Source: Clostridium hydrogeniformans DSM 21757 (lineage in GTDB: Bacteria; Bacillota; Clostridia; Clostridiales; Clostridiaceae). Taken from it: 64,000 nucleotides of DNA. Below the pieces are notes generated by a model that was not told where the DNA came from, made no database searches, and was given only the letters and a program-made list of their open reading frames with translations. The translations under genes were made by a program, and so were the position numbers. Where the stretch lies: the NCBI RefSeq assembly GCF_000686705.1, contig NZ_JMLJ01000012.1, forward strand, positions 62,001 to 126,000. The letters run 5' to 3'. The stretch's first letter is position 1; each line of letters starts with the position of its first letter. Below are positions 45,303-55,176 of this stretch, piece by piece.

Positions 45303-46634
45303 TTACTTATGAATTTTGTAGTAAATAAAATAATCAAATTTAGTCCTAAATCTTTTCTCCCACTCTTCTATAAGCTCTCCCCTAAACTTAGGATGAGCTA
45401 AATTTATAAGAGCTCTTGCCCTTTCCTTTAAAGTTTTACCTTTAAGCTCAGCTACTCCATATTCAGTAACCACATAATGTATATCATTCCTGCTAGTTGT
45501 AACTGTAGCTCCATTATCTAAGAAAGGAACTATTCTAGATATCTTTCCCCCTGAGGCAGTGGAAGGAATAGCTATAACAGATTTCCCCCTTTTTGACATG
45601 TTTGCTCCTCTTATAAAATCAACTTGTCCTCCTGCTCCACTAAATTGCTTAAGTCCTATAGACTCTGATGCAACTTGACCCATTAAATCCATTTGAAGAC
45701 AAGAATTTATAGATACCATTTTTTCGTTTTTACTTATTATACAGGGATCATTAACATAGTCCACTGGATACATTTCTACCATTGGATTATTATTTGCAAA
45801 ATCATAAAGTTTTTTTGTTCCCATTAGAAAAGTAGCTATTATTTTATCCTTATGAAGAGTTTTCTTCTTTCCATTTATAACTCCTAAATTAACAAGATCC
45901 ACTATGCCATCCGAAATCATCTCTGAGTGTATTCCTAAATCTTTTTTATTTTTTAAACTCAAAAGAACAGCATCTGGTATGGACCCAATACCTAATTGAA
46001 GGGTTGAACCATCTTCTATTAAGGTGCTACAGTTTTCTCCTATAGCCCTTTCAACTTCTCCAATTTCTCCTTGTGGTAACTCATCTACTTTATAATCTAC
46101 CTCTACCATACAATCTATTTCATCCACATGTATAAATGAATCTCCTAAAGTCCTTGGCATATTAGGATTAACCTCTGCTATAACTAAGTTTGCACAATGA
46201 GCCGCTGGCTTTGTATAATCATTAGATACTCCAAAACTACAATATCCATGATTATCAGGTGGAGTAACTTGAATTATGGCTACATCTACCTTTATATATT
46301 CCTCTTTAAAAAGTCTAGGTATTTCTGAGAAAAAGCAAGGAGTAAAATCTGCTCTTCCTTCCTCTACTGCTTTTCTTGTAGCTGATCCAACAAATAAAGA
46401 ATTATGCTTAAAGTGATCTACCATCTCATCTCTTACATAGGCCCCTTCTCCCATGCCTATCATGTGTATAATTTCAATTGAGCTATATTTCCCTTTATTC
46501 TCAACCATCGATTCTATAACCCGCTTAGGCTCTCCTATAGCATGCCCAATTACTATCTTTGAATTACTTTTTATCTTTTCTGCTGCTTCAAAAGGAGACA
46601 TTAATTTACTACCATACTCTTTTCTCCAATCCAT
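45303..46634 (-). CDS. cat2: 4-hydroxybutyrate CoA-transferase
   Basis: A 443-residue family I CoA-transferase resembling AbfT/Cat2 along its length. MDWRKEYGSKLMSPFEAAEKI at the start, VTPPDNHGYCSFGVSNDYT, SLIEDGSTLQLGIGSIPDAVL, the catalytic Glu238 in LGIHSEMISDG and QFSGAGGQVDFIRGA are all in place. It makes 4-hydroxybutyryl-CoA from 4-hydroxybutyrate with acetyl- or butyryl-CoA. It lies 25 bp after abfD and 24 bp before korD. Confidence 0.93.
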   Translation of the reverse strand: MDWRKEYGSKLMSPFEAAEKIKSNSKIVIGHAIGEPKRVIESMVENKGKYSSIEIIHMIGMGEGAYVRDEMVDHFKHNSLFVGSATRKAVEEGRADFTPCFFSEIPRLFKEEYIKVDVAIIQVTPPDNHGYCSFGVSNDYTKPAAHCANLVIAEVNPNMPRTLGDSFIHVDEIDCMVEVDYKVDELPQGEIGEVERAIGENCSTLIEDGSTLQLGIGSIPDAVLLSLKNKKDLGIHSEMISDGIVDLVNLGVINGKKKTLHKDKIIATFLMGTKKLYDFANNNPMVEMYPVDYVNDPCIISKNEKMVSINSCLQMDLMGQVASESIGLKQFSGAGGQVDFIRGANMSKRGKSVIAIPSTASGGKISRIVPFLDNGATVTTSRNDIHYVVTEYGVAELKGKTLKERARALINLAHPKFRGELIEEWEKRFRTKFDYFIYYKIHK

Positions 46635-46659
46635 AAATTCACATCCTGACTTTTATTAA

Positions 46660-48114
46660 TTATTCTTCTATCCTTGCTATATTCATAGCTAATTTTTTCT
46701 TTTCTTTAAGATTACTTTGTCTTCCTATCATTATTCTTTGTGCCTGTGGAGAACCAGCTCCATGCATAGATTCTGTTCTATATCCTACTGCAGCACTTCC
46801 TAATGTCATATTTTCTATAAGTCTTAGAATTCTCATTCTATTTTCTGTTTTAACCTTACCTACACCCTTTAAATATTTTTCAATATATGGTCCTATGTTA
46901 GGGTCCCTAAAATCTTTTTCTGAAGGCATGGTTACCATAATTCCTCCAGCTATATCCTCTGCTAACCTTGATATCTCATAAGGAAACCTTGTTATATTTT
47001 GTTTGCAAACATTAGCAAGTAATAAATCTATTTGATAATTTCCTGACTTTGTTTTTTCTCCTTCTGAGGAACACGCAATACCACAGCTATATAAGGTTTC
47101 ATTTAAATGTATCATTTCTATAATTTTGTCTTTTATATGTGATGCTTTAGAAACCCCATTATATTCTGCCGCCAAAGCTGATGCTCCTATTAATACATCT
47201 CCAACACCAACCTTGCAACCTCCATAACTTTGCCTATGATATCCTGCAAATCTTTCAACTAACATCCCAGCAAATTCAACTTCTCCATTTAGGAATATTC
47301 TCTCATTAGGAACAAATACATCATTAAAAATAGTTAAGGTTTCATGTCCACCAAAATTAAAATTCCCCACATCTATATCAATATCTTTTTCTAATTTTCT
47401 AGTATCACAAGATTGTCTTCCATATATACTTATAATTCCTTCTGTATCTGTTGGAACAGAAAATGATATTGCAAAATCTTTATCATCTGGTCCCATAGAT
47501 ACAGTAGGCATAACTAAAATCTCATGGGAATTAACCATTCCTGTTTGATGCGCCTTTGCTCCTCTTACTATTACCCCATCTTTCCTTCTTTCAACTACTC
47601 TAAGATATAAGTCTAAATCCTCTTGTTTACTTGGTGCTAAAGATCTATCTCCCTTAGGATCTGTCATGGCGCCGTCTACTACTAAGTCATTATCTTGAAC
47701 ATATATCATATATTTTTTAAATCTCTCATGGTAATCTGTTTTGTAAGCTAAATCTGTTTCAAAACTAGTACTATAAACTGCATTAAATGCATCCATCCCT
47801 ACACAACGTTGAAAACATGAGGCAGTTTTCTGACCGCATAGACGTTGCATTTTTACTTTGTTTATTAAATCTTTAGTGCTTTGGTGAATATTACAAAACC
47901 TATTTATTTTATTCCCCGTAAGATGAGATTTTGTAGTCATAATTTCCTCATACTCTGGATTCTCTGCTAATTTATATGTCATAGCTATAGAATTTAAAGA
48001 AGGTCTTATTATTGGATGATCCACTGGATTTTCTATAAGCTCTCCAAATAAATACACCTTTTGTTTAAGTCCTCTTAAACTTTCTATATACTCCTCCCTA
48101 GTTTTTAATGGCAT
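46660..48114 (-). CDS. abfD: 4-hydroxybutyryl-CoA dehydratase / vinylacetyl-CoA isomerase
   Basis: A 484-residue iron-sulfur flavoprotein. The cluster ligands known from C. aminobutyricum are conserved: Cys100 and Cys104 in KTASCFQRC, His293 and Cys300 in GYHRQSYGGC (one residue later than in the characterised enzyme). It converts 4-hydroxybutyryl-CoA to crotonyl-CoA, feeding butyrate formation. It is the first gene of the operon, 28 bp after the predicted sigma-54 start. The enzyme is oxygen sensitive in other anaerobes, which fits the setting. Confidence 0.96.
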   Translation of the reverse strand: MPLKTREEYIESLRGLKQKVYLFGELIENPVDHPIIRPSLNSIAMTYKLAENPEYEEIMTTKSHLTGNKINRFCNIHQSTKDLINKVKMQRLCGQKTASCFQRCVGMDAFNAVYSTSFETDLAYKTDYHERFKKYMIYVQDNDLVVDGAMTDPKGDRSLAPSKQEDLDLYLRVVERRKDGVIVRGAKAHQTGMVNSHEILVMPTVSMGPDDKDFAISFSVPTDTEGIISIYGRQSCDTRKLEKDIDIDVGNFNFGGHETLTIFNDVFVPNERIFLNGEVEFAGMLVERFAGYHRQSYGGCKVGVGDVLIGASALAAEYNGVSKASHIKDKIIEMIHLNETLYSCGIACSSEGEKTKSGNYQIDLLLANVCKQNITRFPYEISRLAEDIAGGIMVTMPSEKDFRDPNIGPYIEKYLKGVGKVKTENRMRILRLIENMTLGSAAVGYRTESMHGAGSPQAQRIMIGRQSNLKEKKKLAMNIARIEE

Positions 48115-48152
48115 ATTAATCCCCCCTTAAAGTTTATTTCATCTTTATAAAT

Positions 48153-48169
48153 AGCAAAGGGTATGCCAA
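48153..48169 (-). promoter_or_regulatory. Sigma-54 (-24/-12) promoter of the abfD operon
   Basis: Minus strand TTGGCATACCCTTTGCT has GG and GC at the required 12-bp offset. The start site should fall near 48142, 28 nt before the abfD ATG and 10 nt before its GGGGGG ribosome site. Confidence 0.85.
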
Positions 48170-48260
48170 CTTTTTAAAACCTAATATAAAATTCTTTATA
48201 TACCCTCTTATCCCTGAATTTATAAGGCTTTATATATTTCCCCCTTATTTTTTATGAATA

Positions 48261-48325
48261 AAAAAGGCTCATATTATAATAAATATTGCTTGCAAAACTG
48301 CAATATTTTTATATAATATGAGCCT
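48261..48325 (-). terminator. Terminator of the sigma-54 activator gene
   Basis: Outer arms AGGCTCATATTATA (48265-48278) and TATAATATGAGCCT (48312-48325) plus an inner stem, with a leftward TTTTTTATT tail. It stops activator transcripts from entering the abfD operon. Confidence 0.7.
48281..48308. promoter_or_regulatory. Candidate activator site 1 for the abfD operon
   Basis: AAATATTGC and GCAATATTT arms around a 10-bp core that contains TTGCAAAACTGCA, which matches TTGCAAAAATGCA of site 2 at 12 of 13 positions. It is 112 bp upstream of the sigma-54 promoter, but also forms the top of the terminator. Confidence 0.45.
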
Positions 48326-48356
48326 ATCTCTAATATCTACTAAGCTTACTTTATTG

Positions 48357-48386
48357 TTGCAAAAATGCATATATGTATTTTTGCAA
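48357..48386. promoter_or_regulatory. Candidate activator site 2: 30-bp palindrome
   Basis: Exact 10-bp arms TTGCAAAAAT (48357-48366) and ATTTTTGCAA (48377-48386) around a near-symmetric core. There is no T-run. It lies 188 bp upstream of the abfD sigma-54 promoter and 18 bp after the activator gene, a usual enhancer distance. Confidence 0.6.
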
Positions 48387-48403
48387 TTTTTCCTTCCTAT
48401 ATT

Positions 48404-49414
48404 CTACTTGTTTGCAACTCTATTTCTCTTTCTTATTAATGTTGATGGATCTATTCCTAATGCTTTTGCTGCCATCTTAATATTTCCATATCTATCTAAA
48501 GCATCTTCTATTACCTCACATTCCATCCTTTGAGTGATATCTTTTAATCTATAACCTTTTATAGCAAAATTGTTTATACTAAAAATAACCTCGTGCTCAC
48601 TAGTAATTCTGCTTATATGATTTGGTAGATTCTCTTTTTTTATCAAACACTTATCACTAATTACTATGCTTCTTTCAATTATGTTTTTAAGCTCCCTTAC
48701 ATTCCCTTTCCATTCATAAGAATATAAGCACTCTAAAGCTTCATCAGTAAAACTACAATTAAAATTATATTTTTTATTAATATCTTCAGTAAAGTATTCA
48801 ACTAAAGGTAATATATCATCTTTTCTATCTCTAAGCGGTGGAATGTTTATAGGTAATACACTTAATCTATAATATAAATCTTCCCTAAAAAGTTTCTTTT
48901 TTATAAGCTCCTCTAAATTTCTATTTGTAGCTGCTAAAACTCTCACATCAATACTAACACTTTTATTTGATCCTATTCTTTCTATTCTTTGCTCTTGTAG
49001 GACTCTAAGTAGCTTTACTTGAACATCTAAGGAAAACTCCCCTACCTCATCTAAAAATATAGTTCCTCCACTGGCAACCTCAAATAGTCCTGTTCTTCCT
49101 TCTTTATTTGCCCCTGTAAAAGCTCCTCCCTCATATCCAAATAGTTCTGATTCTATTAAATTTTCTGGAATAGCTCCACAATTTATAGTTATAAAAGGCT
49201 TATCTTTTCTCTTACTGTTATAATGTATATATTTCGCTACTCCTTCTTTTCCAACTCCTGTTTCTCCTAATATAAGAACTGTTGTGTCTACCTTTGATAT
49301 CTTTGTAGCAATTTTTAATATCTCTAACATTTTCTTATCTTCTACTATCATATTACTTATTTTAAAAAGATTATTCTTTTTAGTTCTTAATTCAAATTCT
49401 TCATTAATATTCAT
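48404..49414 (-). CDS. Sigma-54-dependent activator without a sensor domain
   Basis: A 336-residue protein composed of AAA+ and DNA-binding domains only. After about 25 residues the AAA+ core begins; Walker A GETGVGK is at 50-56, GAFTGA at 97-102, Walker B GGTIFLDEVGE follows, then LFREDLYYRL and NVRELKNIIERS. The C-terminal Fis-type helix-turn-helix is GNIKMAAKALGIDPSTLIRKRNRV. There is no PAS, GAF, receiver or other sensor, so its activity must be set by abundance or a partner protein. It lies upstream of the abfD operon in the same direction and is the probable activator of the sigma-54 promoter there. Confidence 0.9.
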   Translation of the reverse strand: MNINEEFELRTKKNNLFKISNMIVEDKKMLEILKIATKISKVDTTVLILGETGVGKEGVAKYIHYNSKRKDKPFITINCGAIPENLIESELFGYEGGAFTGANKEGRTGLFEVASGGTIFLDEVGEFSLDVQVKLLRVLQEQRIERIGSNKSVSIDVRVLAATNRNLEELIKKKLFREDLYYRLSVLPINIPPLRDRKDDILPLVEYFTEDINKKYNFNCSFTDEALECLYSYEWKGNVRELKNIIERSIVISDKCLIKKENLPNHISRITSEHEVIFSINNFAIKGYRLKDITQRMECEVIEDALDRYGNIKMAAKALGIDPSTLIRKRNRVANK

Positions 49415-49651
49415 TTAGCTTCTCCCCTAATCCCTTTAGTTCCATGGCAATTATTAAACTCCCCACTAAAATCTCCTTATACTACTATCCTTATCTTCCC
49501 TCATATATTATAACCATGATAAATTAACCTATTAGGCTAATTAAATCTTAAAGTAATGAAAATTTATATTTTTGAATTATAAAGTCCTTAATTTAATAAT
49601 TTAGAATCTACTGATTTAAAGCCCTTAATTTAACTAGTACCAAAAGTTAAA

Positions 49652-50503
49652 TTAATAATTTAAGCTTTTAAATCCATTACCGAAAATTTCATATACATTA
49701 TTAACTGTTATAAAAGCTTCCTTATCCACAGCATTTACAAAGCTTTTTAATTTAATAAATTCTCTTTTACTTACTACTACAACCACTACATTCTTATTTT
49801 TTTCTGAAAATCCCCCCATGGCTTTATATATTGTTGTTCCCTTTTCTAAATCATTTACTATATATCTCTTTATTTCCTCATAATTATTACTTATTATAGT
49901 AACTTCCTTACACATGTTTATTCCTTCAATAATAGCATCTATAACAAATCCATTAATAATAACCCCTAGCATAGCATACATAGATAGTTTAATATCAAAA
50001 GCAAAGGCTGCAGCAATAGTTGTGGCTAAATCTGATAACAATACCCCTTTTCCTAAATCTATATGAAAGAACTTGTTTAATATTTTTGATATAATATCTG
50101 TTCCTCCAGTAGACGCATCTTGATTAAAGACTATGCCCATTCCAATTCCAGATATAAGAATTCCAAAAATTAATTCTAAAAATAATTCTCCAGTAATAGA
50201 TTTATTAAACTTTACATAGTTTTCTAATATCCATATAATTAATGATACTCCAAAGCTAGCATATATAGTTTTAACTCCAAACTTAGGGCCTATAATAAGA
50301 AATGCTAGTATAAAAAGTACTATATTTATAAATAACATAAGAATACCTACGGATAAGCTTGGAACAAATTTGTGTATAATAATAGCTATTCCATTAGCTC
50401 CTCCTGTAGCTAACTTATTAGGCATTAAAAAGAAATACATACCACCAGCTACCATTATCATCCCTAGATTAATTAACATAAATTCTTTTAACTTTTCTTT
50501 CAT
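49652..50503 (-). CDS. YitT-family membrane protein (DUF161 + DUF2179)
   Basis: A 283-residue protein. About five to six helices in the first 200 residues include FMLINLGMIMVAGGMYFFLMPNKLATGGANGIAIIIHKF and IVFNQDASTGGTDIISKILNKF, both repeats of the YitT family. The C-terminal cytosolic DUF2179 domain (EVTIISNNYEEIKRYIVNDLEKGTTIYKAMGGFSEKNKNVVVVVVSKREF) is complete. Function is unknown. Its leader contains a cobalamin riboswitch and two hairpin terminators, which links it to B12 or corrinoid metabolism. Confidence 0.88.
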   Translation of the reverse strand: MKEKLKEFMLINLGMIMVAGGMYFFLMPNKLATGGANGIAIIIHKFVPSLSVGILMLFINIVLFILAFLIIGPKFGVKTIYASFGVSLIIWILENYVKFNKSITGELFLELIFGILISGIGMGIVFNQDASTGGTDIISKILNKFFHIDLGKGVLLSDLATTIAAAFAFDIKLSMYAMLGVIINGFVIDAIIEGINMCKEVTIISNNYEEIKRYIVNDLEKGTTIYKAMGGFSEKNKNVVVVVVSKREFIKLKSFVNAVDKEAFITVNNVYEIFGNGFKSLNY

Positions 50504-50539
50504 AAAAATCCCCCTTTTATTTAGTACTTTACTTAATTA

Positions 50540-50634
50540 AACACAAATGCCCCTAAACACGACTGTTTAGAGGCATCAAATTAAAACTAGATACATTTTT
50601 AATTAAAAACATACTAATGTTTTTATATCTAGAT
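50540..50634 (-). terminator. Tandem hairpins of the riboswitch expression platform
   Basis: Hairpin A (50584-50634) pairs CTAGATA with TATCTAG around an AAAAACAT/ATGTTTTT inner stem and is followed by TTTTAATTT. Hairpin B (about 50540-50577) pairs TGCCTCTAAACA with TGTTTAGGGGCA and is followed by TTTGTGTTT. Both lie between aptamer and YitT start. Confidence 0.6.
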
Positions 50635-50664
50635 TAAGACACCCCCCATCTCTCGTAGAGTTAT

Positions 50665-50850
50665 TAGTGCATTAATAAAGGCAGGTCTTCTGACTTTGGA
50701 TCATAGGATATTCATACCTTCCCAACTTTAGTCAGTGGTATATAAAATGAATTTCCTCCCCATTACAGCGGCGGGACCGTCCAGGACTTAAACCTGATTC
50801 CCTTTTAAACAGAGAATATTTATTCTCTGTACCTTTATCTAAATATTCAG
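50665..50850 (-). promoter_or_regulatory. Cobalamin riboswitch
   Basis: The minus strand carries the conserved aptamer elements in order: AAGGGAATCAGG, AAGTCCTGGACGGTCCCGCC, GCTGTAATGGGGAGGAAA, CCACTG, GGGAAGG and AGTCAGAAGACCTGCC (the B12 box). The core lies at about 50665-50815, with a 5' paired extension (ACAGAGAATA/TATTCTCTGT) at 50815-50833. It controls the YitT gene, presumably by termination when B12 is bound. Confidence 0.92.
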
Positions 50851-50913
50851 TTTTTTATATCTAGTAATGAACTAGTATCCTTCAAATATACTTGTGTCTA
50901 AACAATTTGTCTT

Positions 50914-51049
50914 ATAGGGTTTTTACATAAATACTTGACTTATTCATTAAAAATATCCTTGATTTATCTTTATTTGGATAGATGTATAAAACACTATTAA
51001 TGAAAAATATTTTAACAAATAAGTTAACACTTTGCATTAAAACCTTATA
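50914..51049 (-). repeat. Small palindrome-ended dispersed repeat, copy 2 (136 bp)
   Basis: On the minus strand it begins ATAAGGTTTTAA (51038-51049) and ends with AAAAACCCTAT (50914-50924), imperfect inverted ends like copy 1 at 10859-10960. It shares TTTTATACATCT, AAGATAA and GATATTTTTAATG with copy 1 in the same register, plus about 33 extra bases near one end. It lies upstream of the cobalamin riboswitch. Confidence 0.55.
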
Positions 51050-51238
51050 TTGTTCTACTTTAAAATTAAGTATTATTTTCTCCCCATAAGAACTCTCTTC
51101 TAAAAAGTATATATTTATATTATACCACTAATCACATACTTTTTACATTAAACTTATTTTTTTCTAATATATTCAAAAACAATATAAATAACTTATGTTG
51201 CTATATTTTAAGTAATTTATTATTTATCTTAAATATAT

Positions 51239-51283
51239 AAAAGGAATGAGATTTATGTTTTTTCCATAAAACTCATTCCTTTT
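51239..51283 (-). terminator. Terminator of glpFK
   Basis: AAAAGGAATGAG and CTCATTCCTTTT arms with a leftward T-rich tail, about 125 bp after the glpK stop. Confidence 0.8.
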
Positions 51284-51406
51284 ATAATGAAAATATCTTA
51301 TATTACATCTGCTAATTACTATATCTATATCCTTATTTTAAAGCTTAAAAGTCTATTAATCTAAAATTTACCTAGGGCAAAAATAACTCTAAAACAGATT
51401 ATTTTT

Positions 51407-52924
<1,518 letters not shown>

Positions 52925-53680
52925 CTATAATTTAATTATTAAATCAAATACTAAACTTCCAAAAACTCCTCCAAGAATAGGAGCTATTATTGGTATAAGT
53001 GCATAACCCCAATCTGAATGGGTTTTATTTTTCATAGGTAATATAGCATGTACTATCCTTGGTCCTAAATCTCTAGCTGGATTTATAGCATATCCTGTAG
53101 TTCCCCCAAGAGATAAACCTATTCCCCATACTAAAACCCCTACTAAGAAAGATCCCATTATACCTACTGTTCCTACAATTTCAACTCCTGAACCGTTGAA
53201 GGTAGTTTTAAACACCTCACTATAAGTTATTCCTCTTATACCTAATAATAATACAAAAGTCCCTGTAAATTCACCTATAAAATTATAAACTTTATTTCTT
53301 ATAGCTGGTGCTGTACAAAATGTTGCTCTTATGTCTTCTCCATTTGTTGTTTCATCATAATGGTTTTTATAGTTAAGATAAACTATAACCATACCTGCCA
53401 TGGCTCCTAGCATTTGGCTTATTATATACATTGGCACCTTGTCCCATTGAAACAATCCTGAAGATGCTAGTCCAATTGTTACTGCTGGATTTAAATGCGC
53501 CCCACTCATCCATCCTGTCATATATGCTGCTACCGCTACTGCAAACCCCCATCCTGCTGTTATAACAATCCATCCTGAGGAGTTACCTTTAGTATTTTTT
53601 AGTACTACATTGGCTACAACCCCATTACCAAGTAAGATTAAAATTAAGGTACCTAAGAATTCCGCTAAATATGCTTGCAT
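52925..53680 (-). CDS. glpF: Glycerol facilitator (aquaglyceroporin)
   Basis: A 251-residue protein with six membrane helices and the two NPA boxes GAHLNPAVTIGLASSG and GYAINPARDLGPRI, where the Arg-Asp after the second box is typical of glyceroporins. It begins MQAYLAEFLGTLILILLGNGVVANVVL. It mediates passive glycerol uptake and is co-transcribed with glpK. A terminator-like hairpin directly upstream probably serves as a leader attenuator. Confidence 0.95.
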   Translation of the reverse strand: MQAYLAEFLGTLILILLGNGVVANVVLKNTKGNSSGWIVITAGWGFAVAVAAYMTGWMSGAHLNPAVTIGLASSGLFQWDKVPMYIISQMLGAMAGMVIVYLNYKNHYDETTNGEDIRATFCTAPAIRNKVYNFIGEFTGTFVLLLGIRGITYSEVFKTTFNGSGVEIVGTVGIMGSFLVGVLVWGIGLSLGGTTGYAINPARDLGPRIVHAILPMKNKTHSDWGYALIPIIAPILGGVFGSLVFDLIIKL

Positions 53681-53717
53681 TCTGCTCTCTCCTTTTTAAA
53701 ATTATTTAAAGAAAAAA

Positions 53718-53749
53718 CTACATAAAATTGCATAAGCAATCTTATGTAG
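53718..53749 (-). terminator. Hairpin terminator between glpP and glpF (leader attenuator candidate)
   Basis: CTACATAA...TTATGTAG with inner stem GATTGC/GCAATT, then TTTTTTC on the minus strand. It ends glpP transcripts and lies 38 bp before glpF, where the GlpP antiterminator could act. Confidence 0.75.
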
Positions 53750-53772
53750 CCTTTTCTCTCATTCTCTTTGCT

Positions 53773-54333
53773 CTACATAGACCAAATTTCCTTTTTAGTT
53801 GTTGATATACATGTAGCACCTGCTTTTAAAGCTCCAAGTACATCTTCTTTATCTGAGATTAATCCCCCTGCTATAAGGGGCTTATTTAAACTTAGAGATA
53901 ATTCCTTAATAATCTTAAATAACAGTCCTGGAAGTATCTCAACAGCATCACATTCTTCTACTAAATGATTTTTTATGTTTTCCTTAGATAGACTATCTAT
54001 CATAAACACTCTTTGAATTGCTATAAATCCTAACTTCTTAGCACTTCTTATAACCTGTGGTTTAGTGCTTATTATTCCATGAAACTTTGTAGTTTCTTTT
54101 AAAAACTTTAAAGATACTTCTTTATTAGAAAGTCCCTCTACTAAATCTACGTGAATAATCCCCACTTTATTACTACTATATATTTTTTCACTTATTTCAG
54201 TAATATTTAATATACTACCGAATAAAACAAAAATAACTTGTATATCACCTTCTAAAGCTAACTCTAATTCTTTTTCATCTTTTACTGCTGCAACTATTGG
54301 GTTGTCTTCTAAAACCCTTTTAAAATTATTCAT
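53773..54333 (-). CDS. glpP: Glycerol-3-phosphate responsive antiterminator
   Basis: A 186-residue GlpP. It opens NNFKRVLEDNPIVAAVKDEKELELAL, has VIFVLFGSILNITEIS and IIHVDLVEGLSNKEVSLKFLKE, and closes DAVEILPGLLFKIIKELSLSLNKPLIAGGLISDKEDVLGALKAGATCIST, a TIM-barrel-like fold. With glycerol 3-phosphate it binds leader mRNA and prevents termination. Two terminator hairpins before glp genes (53718-53749 and 58024-58070) are the likely targets. Confidence 0.93.
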   Translation of the reverse strand: MNNFKRVLEDNPIVAAVKDEKELELALEGDIQVIFVLFGSILNITEISEKIYSSNKVGIIHVDLVEGLSNKEVSLKFLKETTKFHGIISTKPQVIRSAKKLGFIAIQRVFMIDSLSKENIKNHLVEECDAVEILPGLLFKIIKELSLSLNKPLIAGGLISDKEDVLGALKAGATCISTTKKEIWSM

Positions 54334-54375
54334 ACTATCATCAATCCCTTGTAATCATTTACAACCTAATATTAT

Positions 54376-54403
54376 TTTATCACGTTATATTAGCAATTGT
54401 CAA
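54376..54403 (-). promoter_or_regulatory. Candidate promoter of glpP
   Basis: TTGACA (54398-54403) with 16 bp to GATAAA (54376-54381) on the minus strand, about 45 bp before the glpP start. The remaining sequence of 54404-54750 shows no gene. Confidence 0.5.
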
Positions 54404-54750
54404 ATACTCGCTTATTTTTTTGATGATTTGTTTATATTTTAACAATCAACCTAATATTTATTAATAATATAATAATTCATATTCATGTTTCCATTTCTAA
54501 CGCACCATAATATAACCTATATATATACTTTACTAGCCTTAAAACTTCTAAAATAAATGTCTCCAACTTTATAATGATCTAATTTTCTTCCTTAAGTAGT
54601 TATATTCTTAATAAAACACATATTAATAACTCTTTTATTTCTAGACAATGTTTTAACAATATGTAAGTATTTTTAGGGTTTTTCAGCCAATATAAAAAAA
54701 GTTATATCTATAAATTTCCTTTTATTCTAACAAAAAAAATATTAAATTAA

Positions 54751-54808
54751 AAAACAATAGGTTAATAAAAAAGATTTTTTAATCTTTTTATGATTAACCT
54801 ATTGTTTT
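54751..54808 (-). terminator. Terminator of the glycerol-3-phosphate oxidation operon
   Basis: Exact 16-bp arms (54751-54766 and 54793-54808) with an inner AAAAAGATT/AATCTTTTT stem, 15 bp after the DUF1667 stop. Confidence 0.85.
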
Positions 54809-54822
54809 AAAACTCTAAAATC

Positions 54823-55176
54823 TTATATTTTCTTTAAAGTCCTTGCTGCCACTACATTTATTCCAGTTCCTAAAACATTTTCTATTACTACTTGTCCTAC
54901 TTTTATAGGAGCTTCTACCTCTACCTTAGCTATTTCTTCCATACATTTAAAGTTCAAATCCTTTGGTATTGCCCCATCAGTTTTTACAGGTAACATCCTT
55001 AAAGCTGCTCCATTTATTTTAACAGTAGAAGTTATAACTCTAACAGGACTTGTAACCTCATTTATTCCATAGATTTCTCCTCTTTTGCAGCTATTTCCTG
55101 TTACTGTCTTTTCATCCACATTAACTTTTAATCTACATCCTCTTGGACAAACTATACAAATTAACTCTCTCTCCAT
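54823..55176 (-). CDS. DUF1667 iron-sulfur protein, small subunit of the G3P-oxidising complex
   Basis: A 117-residue protein. ICIVCPRGCRLKV (CxxCxxxC) plus GNSCKRG supply four cysteines, typical of DUF1667. The ATG overlaps the upstream TAA by one base (TAATG at 55176), so translation is coupled. The three-gene order is that of a multi-subunit glycerol-3-phosphate oxidase/dehydrogenase described in thermophiles such as Thermotoga. Probably an electron-transfer subunit; its own redox centre is inferred. Confidence 0.85.
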   Translation of the reverse strand: MERELICIVCPRGCRLKVNVDEKTVTGNSCKRGEIYGINEVTSPVRVITSTVKINGAALRMLPVKTDGAIPKDLNFKCMEEIAKVEVEAPIKVGQVVIENVLGTGINVVAARTLKKI

